Positions 14,285 to 22,884 of a stretch of DNA of 40,636 nucleotides are shown one piece after another (the first letter of the stretch is position 1; every line of letters starts with the position of its first letter). Under the pieces are notes generated by a model. It was not told the origin of the DNA, ran no database searches, and saw only the letters and a program-made list of their open reading frames with translations. The translations under genes and the position numbers were made by a program. Source of the DNA: Eubacterium sp. (GTDB taxonomy: Bacteria > Bacillota > Clostridia > Oscillospirales > Acutalibacteraceae); NCBI GenBank assembly GCA_022511205.1, contig JAFLRY010000017.1, forward strand, positions 1 to 40,636, written 5' to 3'.

Positions 14285-15133
14285 ATGAATTTATATGATT
14301 ATAATACTATAAATAAAATACTGACTTCCCACGGCTTTACCTTCTCCAAGGCTCTTGGGCAGAACTTCCTCGTTGATCCCGACGTATGCCCCGAAATGGC
14401 AAGACAGCTTGCGGCAGATAGTGAAACGGGCGTTATTGAGATCGGCCCCGGTATAGGCGTGCTTACCAAGGAGCTTTGCAAAGTTGCGGGAAAAGTGGTT
14501 GCCATTGAGCTTGACAAAAGGCTTTTTCCCGTTTTGAGAGAAACCCTCGGCGAATTCGATAACCTTGAGATCGTTGAGGGTGACGTGCTGGAGCTTGACC
14601 TTTCCGCCCTGATCGCTGAAAAATTTGCCGACAAGAAAAGCGTTAAGGTCTGCGCCAATCTGCCCTACTATATTACCTCGCCGGTTATTATGAAGCTGCT
14701 TGAAAGCAGGCTTCCTATTGATGAAATCGTGGTTATGGTACAAAAAGAGGCGGCCGAGCGCTTTTGTGCCGAGATCGGCTCAAGAGAATCAGGCGCGGTC
14801 ACCGTAGCGGTAAATTACTACGCTGAGGCTCAAATGCTTTTTGAAGTTACCAAAGATTGCTTCTATCCCTCTCCAAAAATAGACAGCGCCGTTATGCGGC
14901 TTAAATTAAGAGACAAGCCCCCTGTTGAGGTGCAAGACGAAAACCGCTTCTTTGCAGTGGTAAAAGCGGCGTTTGCTCAAAGGAGAAAAACTGCGCTCAA
15001 CAGCCTTTCAAGCGCGCTCGGTTTGCCGAAGGAAAAGGTTTTATCCGCCTTGGCGGCTATAGGAGCAGATGAAAGAGCGCGAGCGGAGAGCTTTTCGATA
15101 GAAGAACTTGCAAGGCTAAGCGAGATATTATAA
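14285..15133 (+). CDS. rsmA: 16S rRNA (adenine1518/1519-N6)-dimethyltransferase RsmA (KsgA)
   Basis: A 282-residue SAM-dependent methyltransferase that dimethylates two adjacent adenines near the 3' end of 16S rRNA during late 30S assembly. The N-terminal FSKALGQNFLVDP motif is diagnostic for KsgA/RsmA. Motif I is IEIGPGIGVLTKEL, the acidic SAM-ribose residue is in AIELDKRL, and the catalytic NLPYY motif is present in ANLPYYITSP. A helical C-terminal domain follows. The ATG at 14285 is preferred to an in-frame GTG eight codons earlier, although the ribosome binding site (GGGTG) is modest. It is divergent from marR and 57 bases before a MATE gene that has no promoter of its own in sight, so both are probably one transcript. 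Confidence 0.95.
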   Translation: MNLYDYNTINKILTSHGFTFSKALGQNFLVDPDVCPEMARQLAADSETGVIEIGPGIGVLTKELCKVAGKVVAIELDKRLFPVLRETLGEFDNLEIVEGDVLELDLSALIAEKFADKKSVKVCANLPYYITSPVIMKLLESRLPIDEIVVMVQKEAAERFCAEIGSRESGAVTVAVNYYAEAQMLFEVTKDCFYPSPKIDSAVMRLKLRDKPPVEVQDENRFFAVVKAAFAQRRKTALNSLSSALGLPKEKVLSALAAIGADERARAESFSIEELARLSEIL

Positions 15134-15190
15134 TGAATTCAAGTATGCGCGCTGAATAAGCGCAAACTCAGACAAGGAGGACAAAGCCGA

Positions 15191-16570
15191 ATGGCTTCTA
15201 AAGAAAAAAGGGAGAAAATATTCTCCTCATATCCTATACCAAAGGCAGTTGCGGCGCTTGCCATACCGTCCGTGCTTTCGAGCATTGTTAACGTTATCTA
15301 TAATATGGCAGACACCTACTTCGTAAGCCTTATGAAGGACACGAACGCTACCGCCGCCGTATCACTCACCATGCCGGTGTTCCTTTTCTTTGTGGCATTC
15401 GGAAATATTTTCGGCGTTGGCGGCTCTGCCTATATCTCCCGCTCAATGGGCGAAGGAAAAAAGGACAAGGTGAAAAAAATCAGCGCCTTTGCGGTTTTTT
15501 CATCAATACTTTCCGGCGTTATCCTGCTGACACTTATCCTTTCCCTTATTAAGCCGCTGATAGTGGCTCTCGGCTCAACGGGTGATGAGGTTTACGGCTA
15601 CGCCTACGGTTATCTTAAATACATAGCCCTCGGCGGTCCTGCCATCGTAACCTCTATCACGGCGGGCAACCTCGTTCGCGGCGAGGGCGCGGCAAAGGAA
15701 TCAATGACGGGGATGATGATAGGCACTATCACCAATATCATTCTTGATCCGATTATGATATTGGCTCTTGATATGGGCGTTGCGGGCGCGGCTATCGCAA
15801 CGGTTATCGGCAACATTGCTTCTGTCGTTTACTACGCGGTTTACCTGATGAAGGGCAACTCAATTTTATCCTGCAATCCGAAGCGCTTCGCCGTTAACGA
15901 CGGTATCGCAAGGAACGTTATCCCCATCGGAATACCCGCGGCGATAAACAACCTGCTGATGAGCTTTTCGAATATAATCCTCAACAACTTCATCAAGGAT
16001 TACGGCGAGGCGGCAGTTGCCGCTTTGGGAATCGCGATGAAGGTTAATATGCTTATCGCTTTCGTTCAAATGGGCATAGGAATCGGCATCCAACCCCTGA
16101 TCGGCTATTCCTACGGGGCGAAGAATATGCAGCGCCTGAAAAAGGCCATGGGCTTCACGATGATCTGCACCGCGATAATAGGCAGTGTGCTTACGGTTAT
16201 TTACATTATCTTTTCATCTGAAATAATCAACGCATTTAACGGAGAAGGCAACGCTCAGGTTACGGAGTACGGCGTTAAGATACTCCGCGCGCTGATGATA
16301 TCCGGTCCGTTTCTCGGCATTATGTTCACCTTTAATTTCGCGTTTCAGGGTATGGGCAAATCCGTCCCCAGCCTTATCCTTTCCCTCGGCAGACAAGGAC
16401 TCGTTTTCCTGCCGCTGCTCGTTATAATGAGCAAGCTGAGCGGCTTCGACGGAATTGTTTATGCTCAGCCTATTGCGGATCTCGCCTGTCTGGTGCTGGC
16501 GGCGATAATGTTTGCGATCATAAATTCAAAGTTGAAAAAAGATCCTGCCTTTTATCCAAAGAGGGATTGA
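15191..16570 (+). CDS. MATE-family efflux transporter
   Basis: A 459-residue membrane protein with twelve hydrophobic helices in two related halves, the layout and size of MATE (multidrug and toxin extrusion) antiporters. The N-terminal IPSVLSSIVNVIYNMADTYFV is the typical first-helix region, and the GIGIGIQPLIGYSYGAKN segment repeats in the second half. It should export cationic compounds in exchange for Na+ or H+; the substrate is unknown. A strong AAGGAGG lies 10 bases before the ATG. It follows rsmA closely and ends at a bidirectional terminator. With the heterodimeric ABC system on the other strand, two unrelated efflux systems sit next to each other here. Confidence 0.92.
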   Translation: MASKEKREKIFSSYPIPKAVAALAIPSVLSSIVNVIYNMADTYFVSLMKDTNATAAVSLTMPVFLFFVAFGNIFGVGGSAYISRSMGEGKKDKVKKISAFAVFSSILSGVILLTLILSLIKPLIVALGSTGDEVYGYAYGYLKYIALGGPAIVTSITAGNLVRGEGAAKESMTGMMIGTITNIILDPIMILALDMGVAGAAIATVIGNIASVVYYAVYLMKGNSILSCNPKRFAVNDGIARNVIPIGIPAAINNLLMSFSNIILNNFIKDYGEAAVAALGIAMKVNMLIAFVQMGIGIGIQPLIGYSYGAKNMQRLKKAMGFTMICTAIIGSVLTVIYIIFSSEIINAFNGEGNAQVTEYGVKILRALMISGPFLGIMFTFNFAFQGMGKSVPSLILSLGRQGLVFLPLLVIMSKLSGFDGIVYAQPIADLACLVLAAIMFAIINSKLKKDPAFYPKRD

Positions 16571-16616
16571 TTGTAAGGCTTCTCCTCTGAGAAGGAAACA
16601 ACAAAACTGCACATAA

Positions 16617-16652
16617 ACAAAACAAGCAGGGCTTTTACCCTGCTTGTTTTTA
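16617..16652. terminator. Bidirectional terminator
   Basis: Stem AACAAGCAGG / CCTGCTTGTT with a short loop (16621-16648), with an A-run before and a T-run after it. Lies between the convergent MATE and leucine-rich repeat genes. Confidence 0.9.
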
Positions 16653-16669
16653 TTTTCACTTATGATCGA

Positions 16670-17908
16670 TTACCGTCTTGCCGCCGAATAGTTGATATCT
16701 ATCGACTTTTTGAAGAGCATATAATCGTACCAAGGACGCCACTGATCGCCGGTTTCGGTTTCCGACTTGAAGGTATCCTCGTCAGCGCCTAAGTTGATCT
16801 CAAGCATACCCTTGATCTCTTTTCCGTCTTTATAGCACATATCCCAGAAAGCGTGGTGACCAATGTACTTAACCGACGCGGGAACGTACATATAGCCCAA
16901 CTGTCTGCAATAATAGAAGCAGTCGGAGCCGATATACTCAAGTCCCTCGGGAAGTGAGTCGTAAACGTTTGCCATTGAGTCAATGGCCTTGTAGGTGGTA
17001 TCAGAGATAACCTCATCGGTGGTGTAGCTATATAAATTCTGAAGGCTCTCATTCTTGAATACAGCCATTGAGCCCATCGTTTTAACGCCCTCAGGAATAT
17101 AAATATTGATATTCTTTGAGTATGCTAAAGCAAGCTGACCGATCTTGGTAACGGTTGAAGGAACAACGTAGGTTCTTACCGCACTGTCAAAGCCTGCCCA
17201 GAATTCCTCGTCATACGTTGCTCCGCTATCCTCGATAATGCCAAACCACTGGTTAACAAACTCGTCGTAGCCGTTAATCGCCTTAAGGTGCATATAGTAT
17301 GCAGTTGGGAAGAATACCAGCTCAGTGAGGTCTTTCGTATAAACTACGCCGTCGATATCGCAATAGTAGGGATTCTCATCATCAATATCAACGTAGTTTA
17401 TCCACCAGCAGCTGTAAATAGACGCGCCGTGGATCTCTCTTACGTCCTTACCAAAGGTGATCTTGGTGATCGTTTCATCGCAGTTGATGGCAAATTCATC
17501 AATAACAGAAATCGGCTTGGAATAATCCTTTTCTCCGGTTTCGTTATCAACGAAATAGTCGAACGTGATTTCGGTTACGTCGCCGGGGTTGTTGAATTTA
17601 ACAAGCTCGTAAGTGCCGTCGTCAAGAGCTTTGAATTCATAAGGATCCTTATGTACGGCACGAACAGAAAGATAGATAGCTACGCCAATGGCGATCAAAA
17701 GCGCCACTACGAAGATGACCTTTTTGATTCCGGCGTTTTTAAAGGGCAGATTAACGTGGGGCGCCTGCAGTCCCTCAACCTGATAAGTCCATATCTCGTC
17801 CTCGGGAATATCAAGGGTATACGCTTCGGCAGTTGCCTGACCTTCCTTTGCTTCCTTTGTAAGGAAATCTTCATTCTGATTTGCCTTTTCTTTTTTCGCT
17901 TTTGCCAT
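16670..17908 (-). CDS. Membrane-anchored BspA-type leucine-rich repeat protein
   Basis: A 412-residue protein. The first 60 residues are charged and cytoplasmic, a single membrane helix lies at about residues 64-83, and the rest is outside. The outer part has irregular BspA-like (LRR_5) repeats recognisable by units such as IPEGVKTMGSMAVFKNESLQ, LPEGLEYIGSDCFYYCRQLG and VPASVKYIGHHAFWDM. These repeats usually mediate binding to surfaces, host matrix or polymers. The absence of a cleavable signal peptide and the long cytoplasmic tail point to a type II membrane protein. Its ATG overlaps the stop of the MFS transporter gene upstream by one base, so the two are made together. A role as an outer accessory domain for the transporter is an inference. 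No known sugar-binding motif is visible. Confidence 0.75.
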   Translation of the reverse strand: MAKAKKEKANQNEDFLTKEAKEGQATAEAYTLDIPEDEIWTYQVEGLQAPHVNLPFKNAGIKKVIFVVALLIAIGVAIYLSVRAVHKDPYEFKALDDGTYELVKFNNPGDVTEITFDYFVDNETGEKDYSKPISVIDEFAINCDETITKITFGKDVREIHGASIYSCWWINYVDIDDENPYYCDIDGVVYTKDLTELVFFPTAYYMHLKAINGYDEFVNQWFGIIEDSGATYDEEFWAGFDSAVRTYVVPSTVTKIGQLALAYSKNINIYIPEGVKTMGSMAVFKNESLQNLYSYTTDEVISDTTYKAIDSMANVYDSLPEGLEYIGSDCFYYCRQLGYMYVPASVKYIGHHAFWDMCYKDGKEIKGMLEINLGADEDTFKSETETGDQWRPWYDYMLFKKSIDINYSAARR

Positions 17909-19707
17909 TATGACGTCACCTCCGCGGTTTCTTTTTCTTCAGCGGCTACGGAAACGGCTTCATCTTCAGGCGTGCCGTTTTCAGCCTCAAGCTGCTTTCT
18001 CGTTACTTCCTCACGGCGGCGCAGAACCTGCATAACCTTGTTCTGCTTATCATCGTCATAATCCCAAGTGAAGTAGGGGATCGTCATAAGAAGATAGCCG
18101 ACTATATCAAATATAATAGGAACTACGATAATTCTAACTCTCGTTGAATCCATAAACAGAACGTCCCAGTTACTGCTGAAGCCAAACTTCAGAAGCAGAA
18201 GCGGGATAATGAGACCTACGAAAGTGGTGATCGGGCCTGTGAACCAGCCGAATACGCCTGAGAAGCTCTCAAGTCTTTCGCCTGAAAGATACATCTGATA
18301 GTCGTTTACACGAACGTCCATATCGTGACCGACCGACTTCGGAACTGTCTGGAACATTTCCGTGATCAGCAATACGATTATACATATCGTACCGCAGAGA
18401 ACGAGATTTTCTCCGCAGAACAGATACGCCAAAACAACGATCGTATAGCACACCGCTCTTGAAAGCTGGAAGAAAATCATTATCTGCTTATAAGTAAACT
18501 TCTTAATAAAGTAAGGCGTGAACAGGTCAGGCGGTGTTCCCGCGAAGGATATGATCGCAACGATAAGACTGTAGATGAGACCGTCCAGACGGAAAGTATA
18601 CAAATAGAGAACCGTTGTAAAGGCAAGCATACCGTTTCCAAGGGAATCGAGAAGACCAACAATGGTCTGAATCCACTTGTATCTGTTTCTCATAACGCCG
18701 AACATACCGTCCCAGAAGCTGATGCCAACCTTCTTTTGAAGCGGCGGCTGCGGGATCCTCTCTTTTATTCGGCCCGCGAATACCATCGTAAGCGATGAGG
18801 AAATGAGGAACGTAAACGGAATTATGTATTTGAATACGGCGATATCCGCCCACTTATCCTTCGTAAAGCTGATGAATACGGGAAGAAGTATCGCGAGTAT
18901 GGACTGCGCAAAGTGAGAGAACTTGATGGGCCACGTTCTAACGAAAATTCTTTCACGAACGTTGGGGCTGCAGTTCTGAGCGCAGACCTCAAGGCTGTTA
19001 CCGAAGCCGAATAAGTTGTAGATTGCGAACAGCAGGTTTGCAACCCAAACTCTGGTGGGAACGTCGGTAATCGTGGTGTAGAAAGGAAGCCAACCAAGAA
19101 CGAATACCATTACTACCTTGGGGATCCAGTCGCAATAAAGTGAATACTTATATCTTCCGAATTTGGGAATGAGCTTTTTACGCCAGAAAATATTTCTCGC
19201 GCCTGCCCAACCGTTCCACAGAATATGTGTTCCGAGGATCTTAAACGCCGCCGTGGCGTTGATGCCCTCAAGGCCGTTAAGATATGTAATAAATTTGCCG
19301 GACTGATCAAACAGCTGCGAAACATCGCCAACGATCATTCCGATACCTATTGCTATAAGCAGTAAATACACCGCGTTGAACTTGCGTTCTTTTTTCTTCG
19401 GCAGGAAGCCGAGGTTGTCATTAATAACCCAGCCCATCAAAGTCCAGATATAATTGAGCGGCATATTGATAAGCGCAATTATAGAGAACGTAAGATAGGG
19501 AAGCTTATAATGATACATCATCAGATAGCAGCTTGCGGCAAATCCTAAGTATTCCAAAGTTTTAGACGCAACGTAGTTACTACCGCTACCGATGAGTATG
19601 TCCGCGTACTCTCTGTACGGAACGTACTTCCCGGGGGCGGGCTGTTTCCAGTGCGTCTTAATTTCGGTAAACAATTTGCCGGCTGATGAAGCTAATTTGT
19701 TTGCCAT
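17908..19707 (-). CDS. MFS transporter, GPH (glycoside-pentoside-hexuronide) like
   Basis: A 599-residue polytopic protein with about twelve membrane helices and a hydrophilic C-terminal tail of about 65 residues rich in Glu. The fold and the segments around PLNYIWTLMGWVINDN and TGPITTFVGLIIPLLLL suggest the MFS_2/GPH sugar-cation symporter group, but it is about 100 residues longer than typical members and the similarity is weak. The start is well marked (AAGGGG 8 bases before ATG). It is coupled by a one-base overlap to the leucine-rich repeat protein. The neighbouring GH27 alpha-galactosidase makes a galactoside substrate tempting, yet a terminator separates them, so this is only suggestive. 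The AT-rich 120 bp upstream must hold its promoter, but no candidate stands out. Confidence 0.72.
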   Translation of the reverse strand: MANKLASSAGKLFTEIKTHWKQPAPGKYVPYREYADILIGSGSNYVASKTLEYLGFAASCYLMMYHYKLPYLTFSIIALINMPLNYIWTLMGWVINDNLGFLPKKKERKFNAVYLLLIAIGIGMIVGDVSQLFDQSGKFITYLNGLEGINATAAFKILGTHILWNGWAGARNIFWRKKLIPKFGRYKYSLYCDWIPKVVMVFVLGWLPFYTTITDVPTRVWVANLLFAIYNLFGFGNSLEVCAQNCSPNVRERIFVRTWPIKFSHFAQSILAILLPVFISFTKDKWADIAVFKYIIPFTFLISSSLTMVFAGRIKERIPQPPLQKKVGISFWDGMFGVMRNRYKWIQTIVGLLDSLGNGMLAFTTVLYLYTFRLDGLIYSLIVAIISFAGTPPDLFTPYFIKKFTYKQIMIFFQLSRAVCYTIVVLAYLFCGENLVLCGTICIIVLLITEMFQTVPKSVGHDMDVRVNDYQMYLSGERLESFSGVFGWFTGPITTFVGLIIPLLLLKFGFSSNWDVLFMDSTRVRIIVVPIIFDIVGYLLMTIPYFTWDYDDDKQNKVMQVLRRREEVTRKQLEAENGTPEDEAVSVAAEEKETAEVTS

Positions 19708-19837
19708 AAAATTTCCCCTTCCATTTGGTGTGTTATTTTGGTTATTTATAATAATATCATACTCATATTAAAATTGCACTATTTTTTTTATAAATTTATG
19801 AATTTTTTATGTACAATTTATTTCCAACACCTTTTCG

Positions 19838-19873
19838 GCAAAAAATACGGCGTGGTAATAAGCCACGCCGTAT
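19838..19873 (-). terminator. Terminator of the GH27 gene
   Basis: Perfect 11-base stem ATACGGCGTGG (19845-19855) / CCACGCCGTAT (19863-19873), followed on the - strand by TTTTTT. Confidence 0.92.
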
Positions 19874-19888
19874 GGTTTTGGTATTTAA

Positions 19889-21196
19889 TTAAGCCAAAGT
19901 GACTTTGAAAAGCTTTGCGCCGTGGGCGGGAACGTCCGCTTCAAAAACGTTTATGAATTCTCCCGCGTCCGCTTTCTCCCAGATGTCAAAAGCATTGTAC
20001 GCCGTATCGGGCATAAGCACCGATCTTAAATCAACGCTGATTTTTTGCTCAACGTTTTTCGTGTTGAACACCGCAATATACTTGCACTTTTCGCCGTTGC
20101 TCTGCCAAACTATCGTGCCCTCACCGTTTTCCTCATCTCTAAAAAGCTGAGAAGCGCCGTAGGAGGTGCGGTGCATCTTCATATATTCCTCATTTGTGAG
20201 AAGTGATAAGGTCCACTCGTCGTTTTCGGGCATATTTCCGCCCATCATCAGCGGGCTTCTGAATATTCCCCAAAGGGTCATCATCGTGAGCTGCTCGGGC
20301 TTGGTGAACTGGGTATATCTGTCCGCAGCTCCGTGACACGGTGCGTTTTTGGCAAGCTTGCCGAGGGGAAGCATATCACAATCCGGCCAGCGGCCGTTTC
20401 CAACGTGCTTCTGCCACGTATAACAACGGTCAAACATCGCATGGAGCGGATCCCAATGATCCCAGAAATCGCCCGTCATTCGCCACATATTGGCATTTGC
20501 CGCAAGGTGATCTGCGTATTCGATGCCGGCAGGACCGGGTGAAAGAGAAAGCACCATATCCCTGCCACAGCCGTCTATAGCCTTTCTGATCATTTCCACC
20601 TCGTAGTCAGCTGAATAGGGGCTGTCCCATTTTCTGAATTCGGTTACGCAGATATCGTCGCACTTTATAAAGTCAACGCCCCACTGCGCGTAAAGCTCAA
20701 AAATGGAATTATAGTATTCCTGAGCGGCGGCAGTTCCTCTGCAGCCGTACATATCTGTGTTCCAAGCGCATACGGAAAAATGATGGGCGATATCGCGACA
20801 GGTGCTTTTGCTTCCCTTAATGGGGAGATTCGCGTGAACCGCGCCGCGGGGAACGCCTCTCATTATATGTATACCGAATTTCAAGCCTAAATTATGGCAG
20901 TAATCGGCAATGGGCTTAAAACCCTTTCCGCCTGCCGCGCTGGGGAAGCGGTTTTCGGCGGGAAGCAGTCTTCCGTATTCATCCATATTAAGCTCTGTAA
21001 AATTGTTGTAATCATTGCTTTTGGCCTTCGGCTCATACCATTGAATATCGCAAACGATATATTCCCAGCCGTAGGGCTTAAGGTGTTTTGCCATATAGTC
21101 CGCGTTTTCAAGAAGCTGTTTTTCATTAACCGCCGCGCCGAAGCAATCCCAGCTGTTCCAGCCCAGCGGAGGAGTTTTCGCAAGTGATCCGTGCAT
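19889..21196 (-). CDS. Alpha-galactosidase, glycoside hydrolase family 27
   Basis: A 435-residue intracellular enzyme (no signal peptide) of GH27. It opens with the family start TPPLGWNSWDCFG. The nucleophile region is DFIKCDD (Asp180) and the acid/base is Asp243 in WRMTGDFWDHW, keeping the R-x-x-x-D spacing. The TIM barrel runs to about residue 340 and a C-terminal beta domain follows. It should release alpha-linked galactose from small galactosides such as melibiose or raffinose after uptake. Some family members act on other alpha-glycosides, so activity should be read as probable. The ATG at 21196 has AAAGGTG 8 bases upstream; an ATG six codons earlier has no ribosome binding site. It is monocistronic with its own promoter and terminator. 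Confidence 0.9.
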   Translation of the reverse strand: MHGSLAKTPPLGWNSWDCFGAAVNEKQLLENADYMAKHLKPYGWEYIVCDIQWYEPKAKSNDYNNFTELNMDEYGRLLPAENRFPSAAGGKGFKPIADYCHNLGLKFGIHIMRGVPRGAVHANLPIKGSKSTCRDIAHHFSVCAWNTDMYGCRGTAAAQEYYNSIFELYAQWGVDFIKCDDICVTEFRKWDSPYSADYEVEMIRKAIDGCGRDMVLSLSPGPAGIEYADHLAANANMWRMTGDFWDHWDPLHAMFDRCYTWQKHVGNGRWPDCDMLPLGKLAKNAPCHGAADRYTQFTKPEQLTMMTLWGIFRSPLMMGGNMPENDEWTLSLLTNEEYMKMHRTSYGASQLFRDEENGEGTIVWQSNGEKCKYIAVFNTKNVEQKISVDLRSVLMPDTAYNAFDIWEKADAGEFINVFEADVPAHGAKLFKVTLA

Positions 21197-21235
21197 AATC
21201 GTTACACCTTTCATTATAAATAAACTGATATTACA

Positions 21236-21263
21236 ATTATAAGCAATATGTTTTCAATGTCAA
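21236..21263 (-). promoter_or_regulatory. Promoter of the GH27 gene
   Basis: On the - strand TTGACA (21258-21263), 16-bp spacer, TATAAT (21236-21241). It lies directly against the terminator of the PHP gene. Confidence 0.82.
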
Positions 21264-21264
21264 C

Positions 21265-21307
21265 AAAAAATCCCAAAGCGCGCCGAAGTATCCGCACCTT
21301 TGGGATC
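21265..21307 (-). terminator. Terminator of the PHP-domain gene
   Basis: Stem ATCCCAAAGGTGCG / CGCGCTTTGGGAT (one bulge), followed on the - strand by TTTTTT; it partly overlaps the -35 side of the GH27 promoter. Confidence 0.85.
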
Positions 21308-21314
21308 ATTTCTT

Positions 21315-22202
21315 TTATTCCTGAGCAGTTTTTGCCGCCGCTTCTTTTTCAGCCTTGCGCTCCGCTCTTTTTCTCTTTGCCTTGTAACTCATCAGCTTAT
21401 CAAGATGCTCCTGCGGTGTTGAGCACGCACCGAGGGTAACAGATTTCGCGCCGTAAATACCGTGGAAATCCGAGCCGCCTGTCATAAGCAGCTTGTGCTT
21501 TTTGCAGATGGCGGTAAGCCTGATAATATCCTCCTCATCTGCGGACGGATGCCAGACCTCAACGCCGTCAAGCCCCATTGAAACGTATTTTTCTATTTCA
21601 TCGGTATTCCCCGTCCAAATCGGATGGGCTAAAACCGCAATACCGCCCGCTCCGTGGATCTCTTCGATAACCTTTTCAACGCTTGGATATTTCGTTGGCG
21701 CAAGTATGTTCGTTTCACTGGTTGGGTCAAACAGCGCGTGATAAAGCTCGCCGAAGATCTTATCGGTATAGCCCGCGTCCATAAGCGCATGCATAATATG
21801 CTGTTTATAGAGATTGGTTGAGCCTGAGGCGTGGTTGATTATAAAATCAGACGTTATCGGGAAACGGCTTGCCACCTTGAGCATCATGATCTGGCCGGCT
21901 CTTTTTCTCGCAACCGAGGTGTGCCTGCATACTGCCTCAAGCCTATCCGGCGAATCCGCAAGATAGCTTAATATATGTACCTTTTTACCGGCCTCAAAAT
22001 CAAATGCCGAAATCTCAACGCCGGAAATAACGGTTACGCCATAGCGCTTACCTATGATCTGACCTCTTACCGTGCCCGCAATACAGTCGTGGTCCGTTAT
22101 GGCAATAGTATCTATGCCGCTCTTTTGCGCTATAACGATAAGGTCCTCAATACCTACCGAACCATCGCTTAATTTAGTATGACAATGAAGATCTGCTGCC
22201 AT
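21315..22202 (-). CDS. PHP-domain phosphoesterase (RNase AM / YciV like)
   Basis: A 295-residue metal-dependent phosphoesterase of the polymerase and histidinol phosphatase family. Metal ligands are visible in DLHCHTKLSDG (residues 5-15), ITDHD, SGVEIS, LAHPI and GGSDFHG, in the normal order. The insert between the third and fourth motifs (helical, about residues 90-180) matches the YciV/TrpH group, which includes enzymes that act on nucleoside 3',5'-bisphosphates and 5' ends of RNA. The exact substrate is by family only. The C-terminus is a short Lys/Ala/Glu tail. The start at 22202 is set by AAGGAGG 6 bases upstream. It is monocistronic. Confidence 0.88.
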   Translation of the reverse strand: MAADLHCHTKLSDGSVGIEDLIVIAQKSGIDTIAITDHDCIAGTVRGQIIGKRYGVTVISGVEISAFDFEAGKKVHILSYLADSPDRLEAVCRHTSVARKRAGQIMMLKVASRFPITSDFIINHASGSTNLYKQHIMHALMDAGYTDKIFGELYHALFDPTSETNILAPTKYPSVEKVIEEIHGAGGIAVLAHPIWTGNTDEIEKYVSMGLDGVEVWHPSADEEDIIRLTAICKKHKLLMTGGSDFHGIYGAKSVTLGACSTPQEHLDKLMSYKAKRKRAERKAEKEAAAKTAQE

Positions 22203-22240
22203 AGATTGCCTCCTTGTAAAAGGATTTATAGTTTGTTTAT

Positions 22241-22269
22241 ATATTAACATTATTTTATAAATGTTTCAA
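22241..22269 (-). promoter_or_regulatory. Promoter of the PHP-domain gene
   Basis: On the - strand TTGAAA (22264-22269), 17-bp spacer, TAATAT (22241-22246). Confidence 0.7.
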
Positions 22270-22317
22270 GTGGTAATTCCCACAAATTTCGTCGCAATCA
22301 ACAATAAAATAGTCTTG

Positions 22318-22884
22318 TTATATGTTATTATTACTAAAAAAATCCAGTTCTGCAAGCTCATGATACAGTGCGGAAACAGGAAGCCCAACCACGTTGAAGT
22401 AATCACCGCTAACGCCCTCTACAAAACGCGAGCCAAAGCCCTGTATTCCGTAAGCGCCCGCCTTGTCCCGGCACTCTCCCGTATTGACGTAATCTCTTAT
22501 TTCAGCTTCTGAAAGACGGCAAAACTTTACCTTGGTTTCTTTATAAAACGAGCGCTCTGCATTAGGGCTTAGGATCGTAACTCCCGTAAACACGGAATGC
22601 TCCCTGCCGCTGAGCCTTTTGAGCATTGAAAACGCCTCTTCATCATCAGCGGGCTTCCCGAGAATCTCACCGTCCAGTACAACTATGGTGTCCGCCCCAA
22701 TGACCGTGTCAATTCCGTTATTTACCGCCTGCGCCTTGATCTTGGACAGGTAAAGAACAGCCTCTTCCGGCGAAATACCCTTGGGCAGAGTTTCGTCCGC
22801 ATCCGCGGCTTTTATTATAAAATCAGTTGTAATAAGGCCTAAAAGCTCTTTTCTTCTCGGCGATTTTGAAGCCAATATGAGCAT
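22318..22884 (-). CDS. maf: Maf-family nucleoside triphosphate pyrophosphatase
   Basis: A 188-residue Maf protein: LILASKSPRRKELL at the N-terminus (phosphate loop), GADTIVVLDG in the middle and DKAGAYGIQG near the C-terminus are its three signature motifs. Maf proteins hydrolyse dTTP/UTP or modified NTPs to monophosphates and are linked to septum formation and house-cleaning. The motif set suggests the dTTP/UTP (YhdE) subgroup. The ATG overlaps the U32 gene stop by one base (TAATG). It is the last gene of the zapA-U32-maf operon, where both ends have cell-division associations. Confidence 0.94.
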   Translation of the reverse strand: MLILASKSPRRKELLGLITTDFIIKAADADETLPKGISPEEAVLYLSKIKAQAVNNGIDTVIGADTIVVLDGEILGKPADDEEAFSMLKRLSGREHSVFTGVTILSPNAERSFYKETKVKFCRLSEAEIRDYVNTGECRDKAGAYGIQGFGSRFVEGVSGDYFNVVGLPVSALYHELAELDFFSNNNI

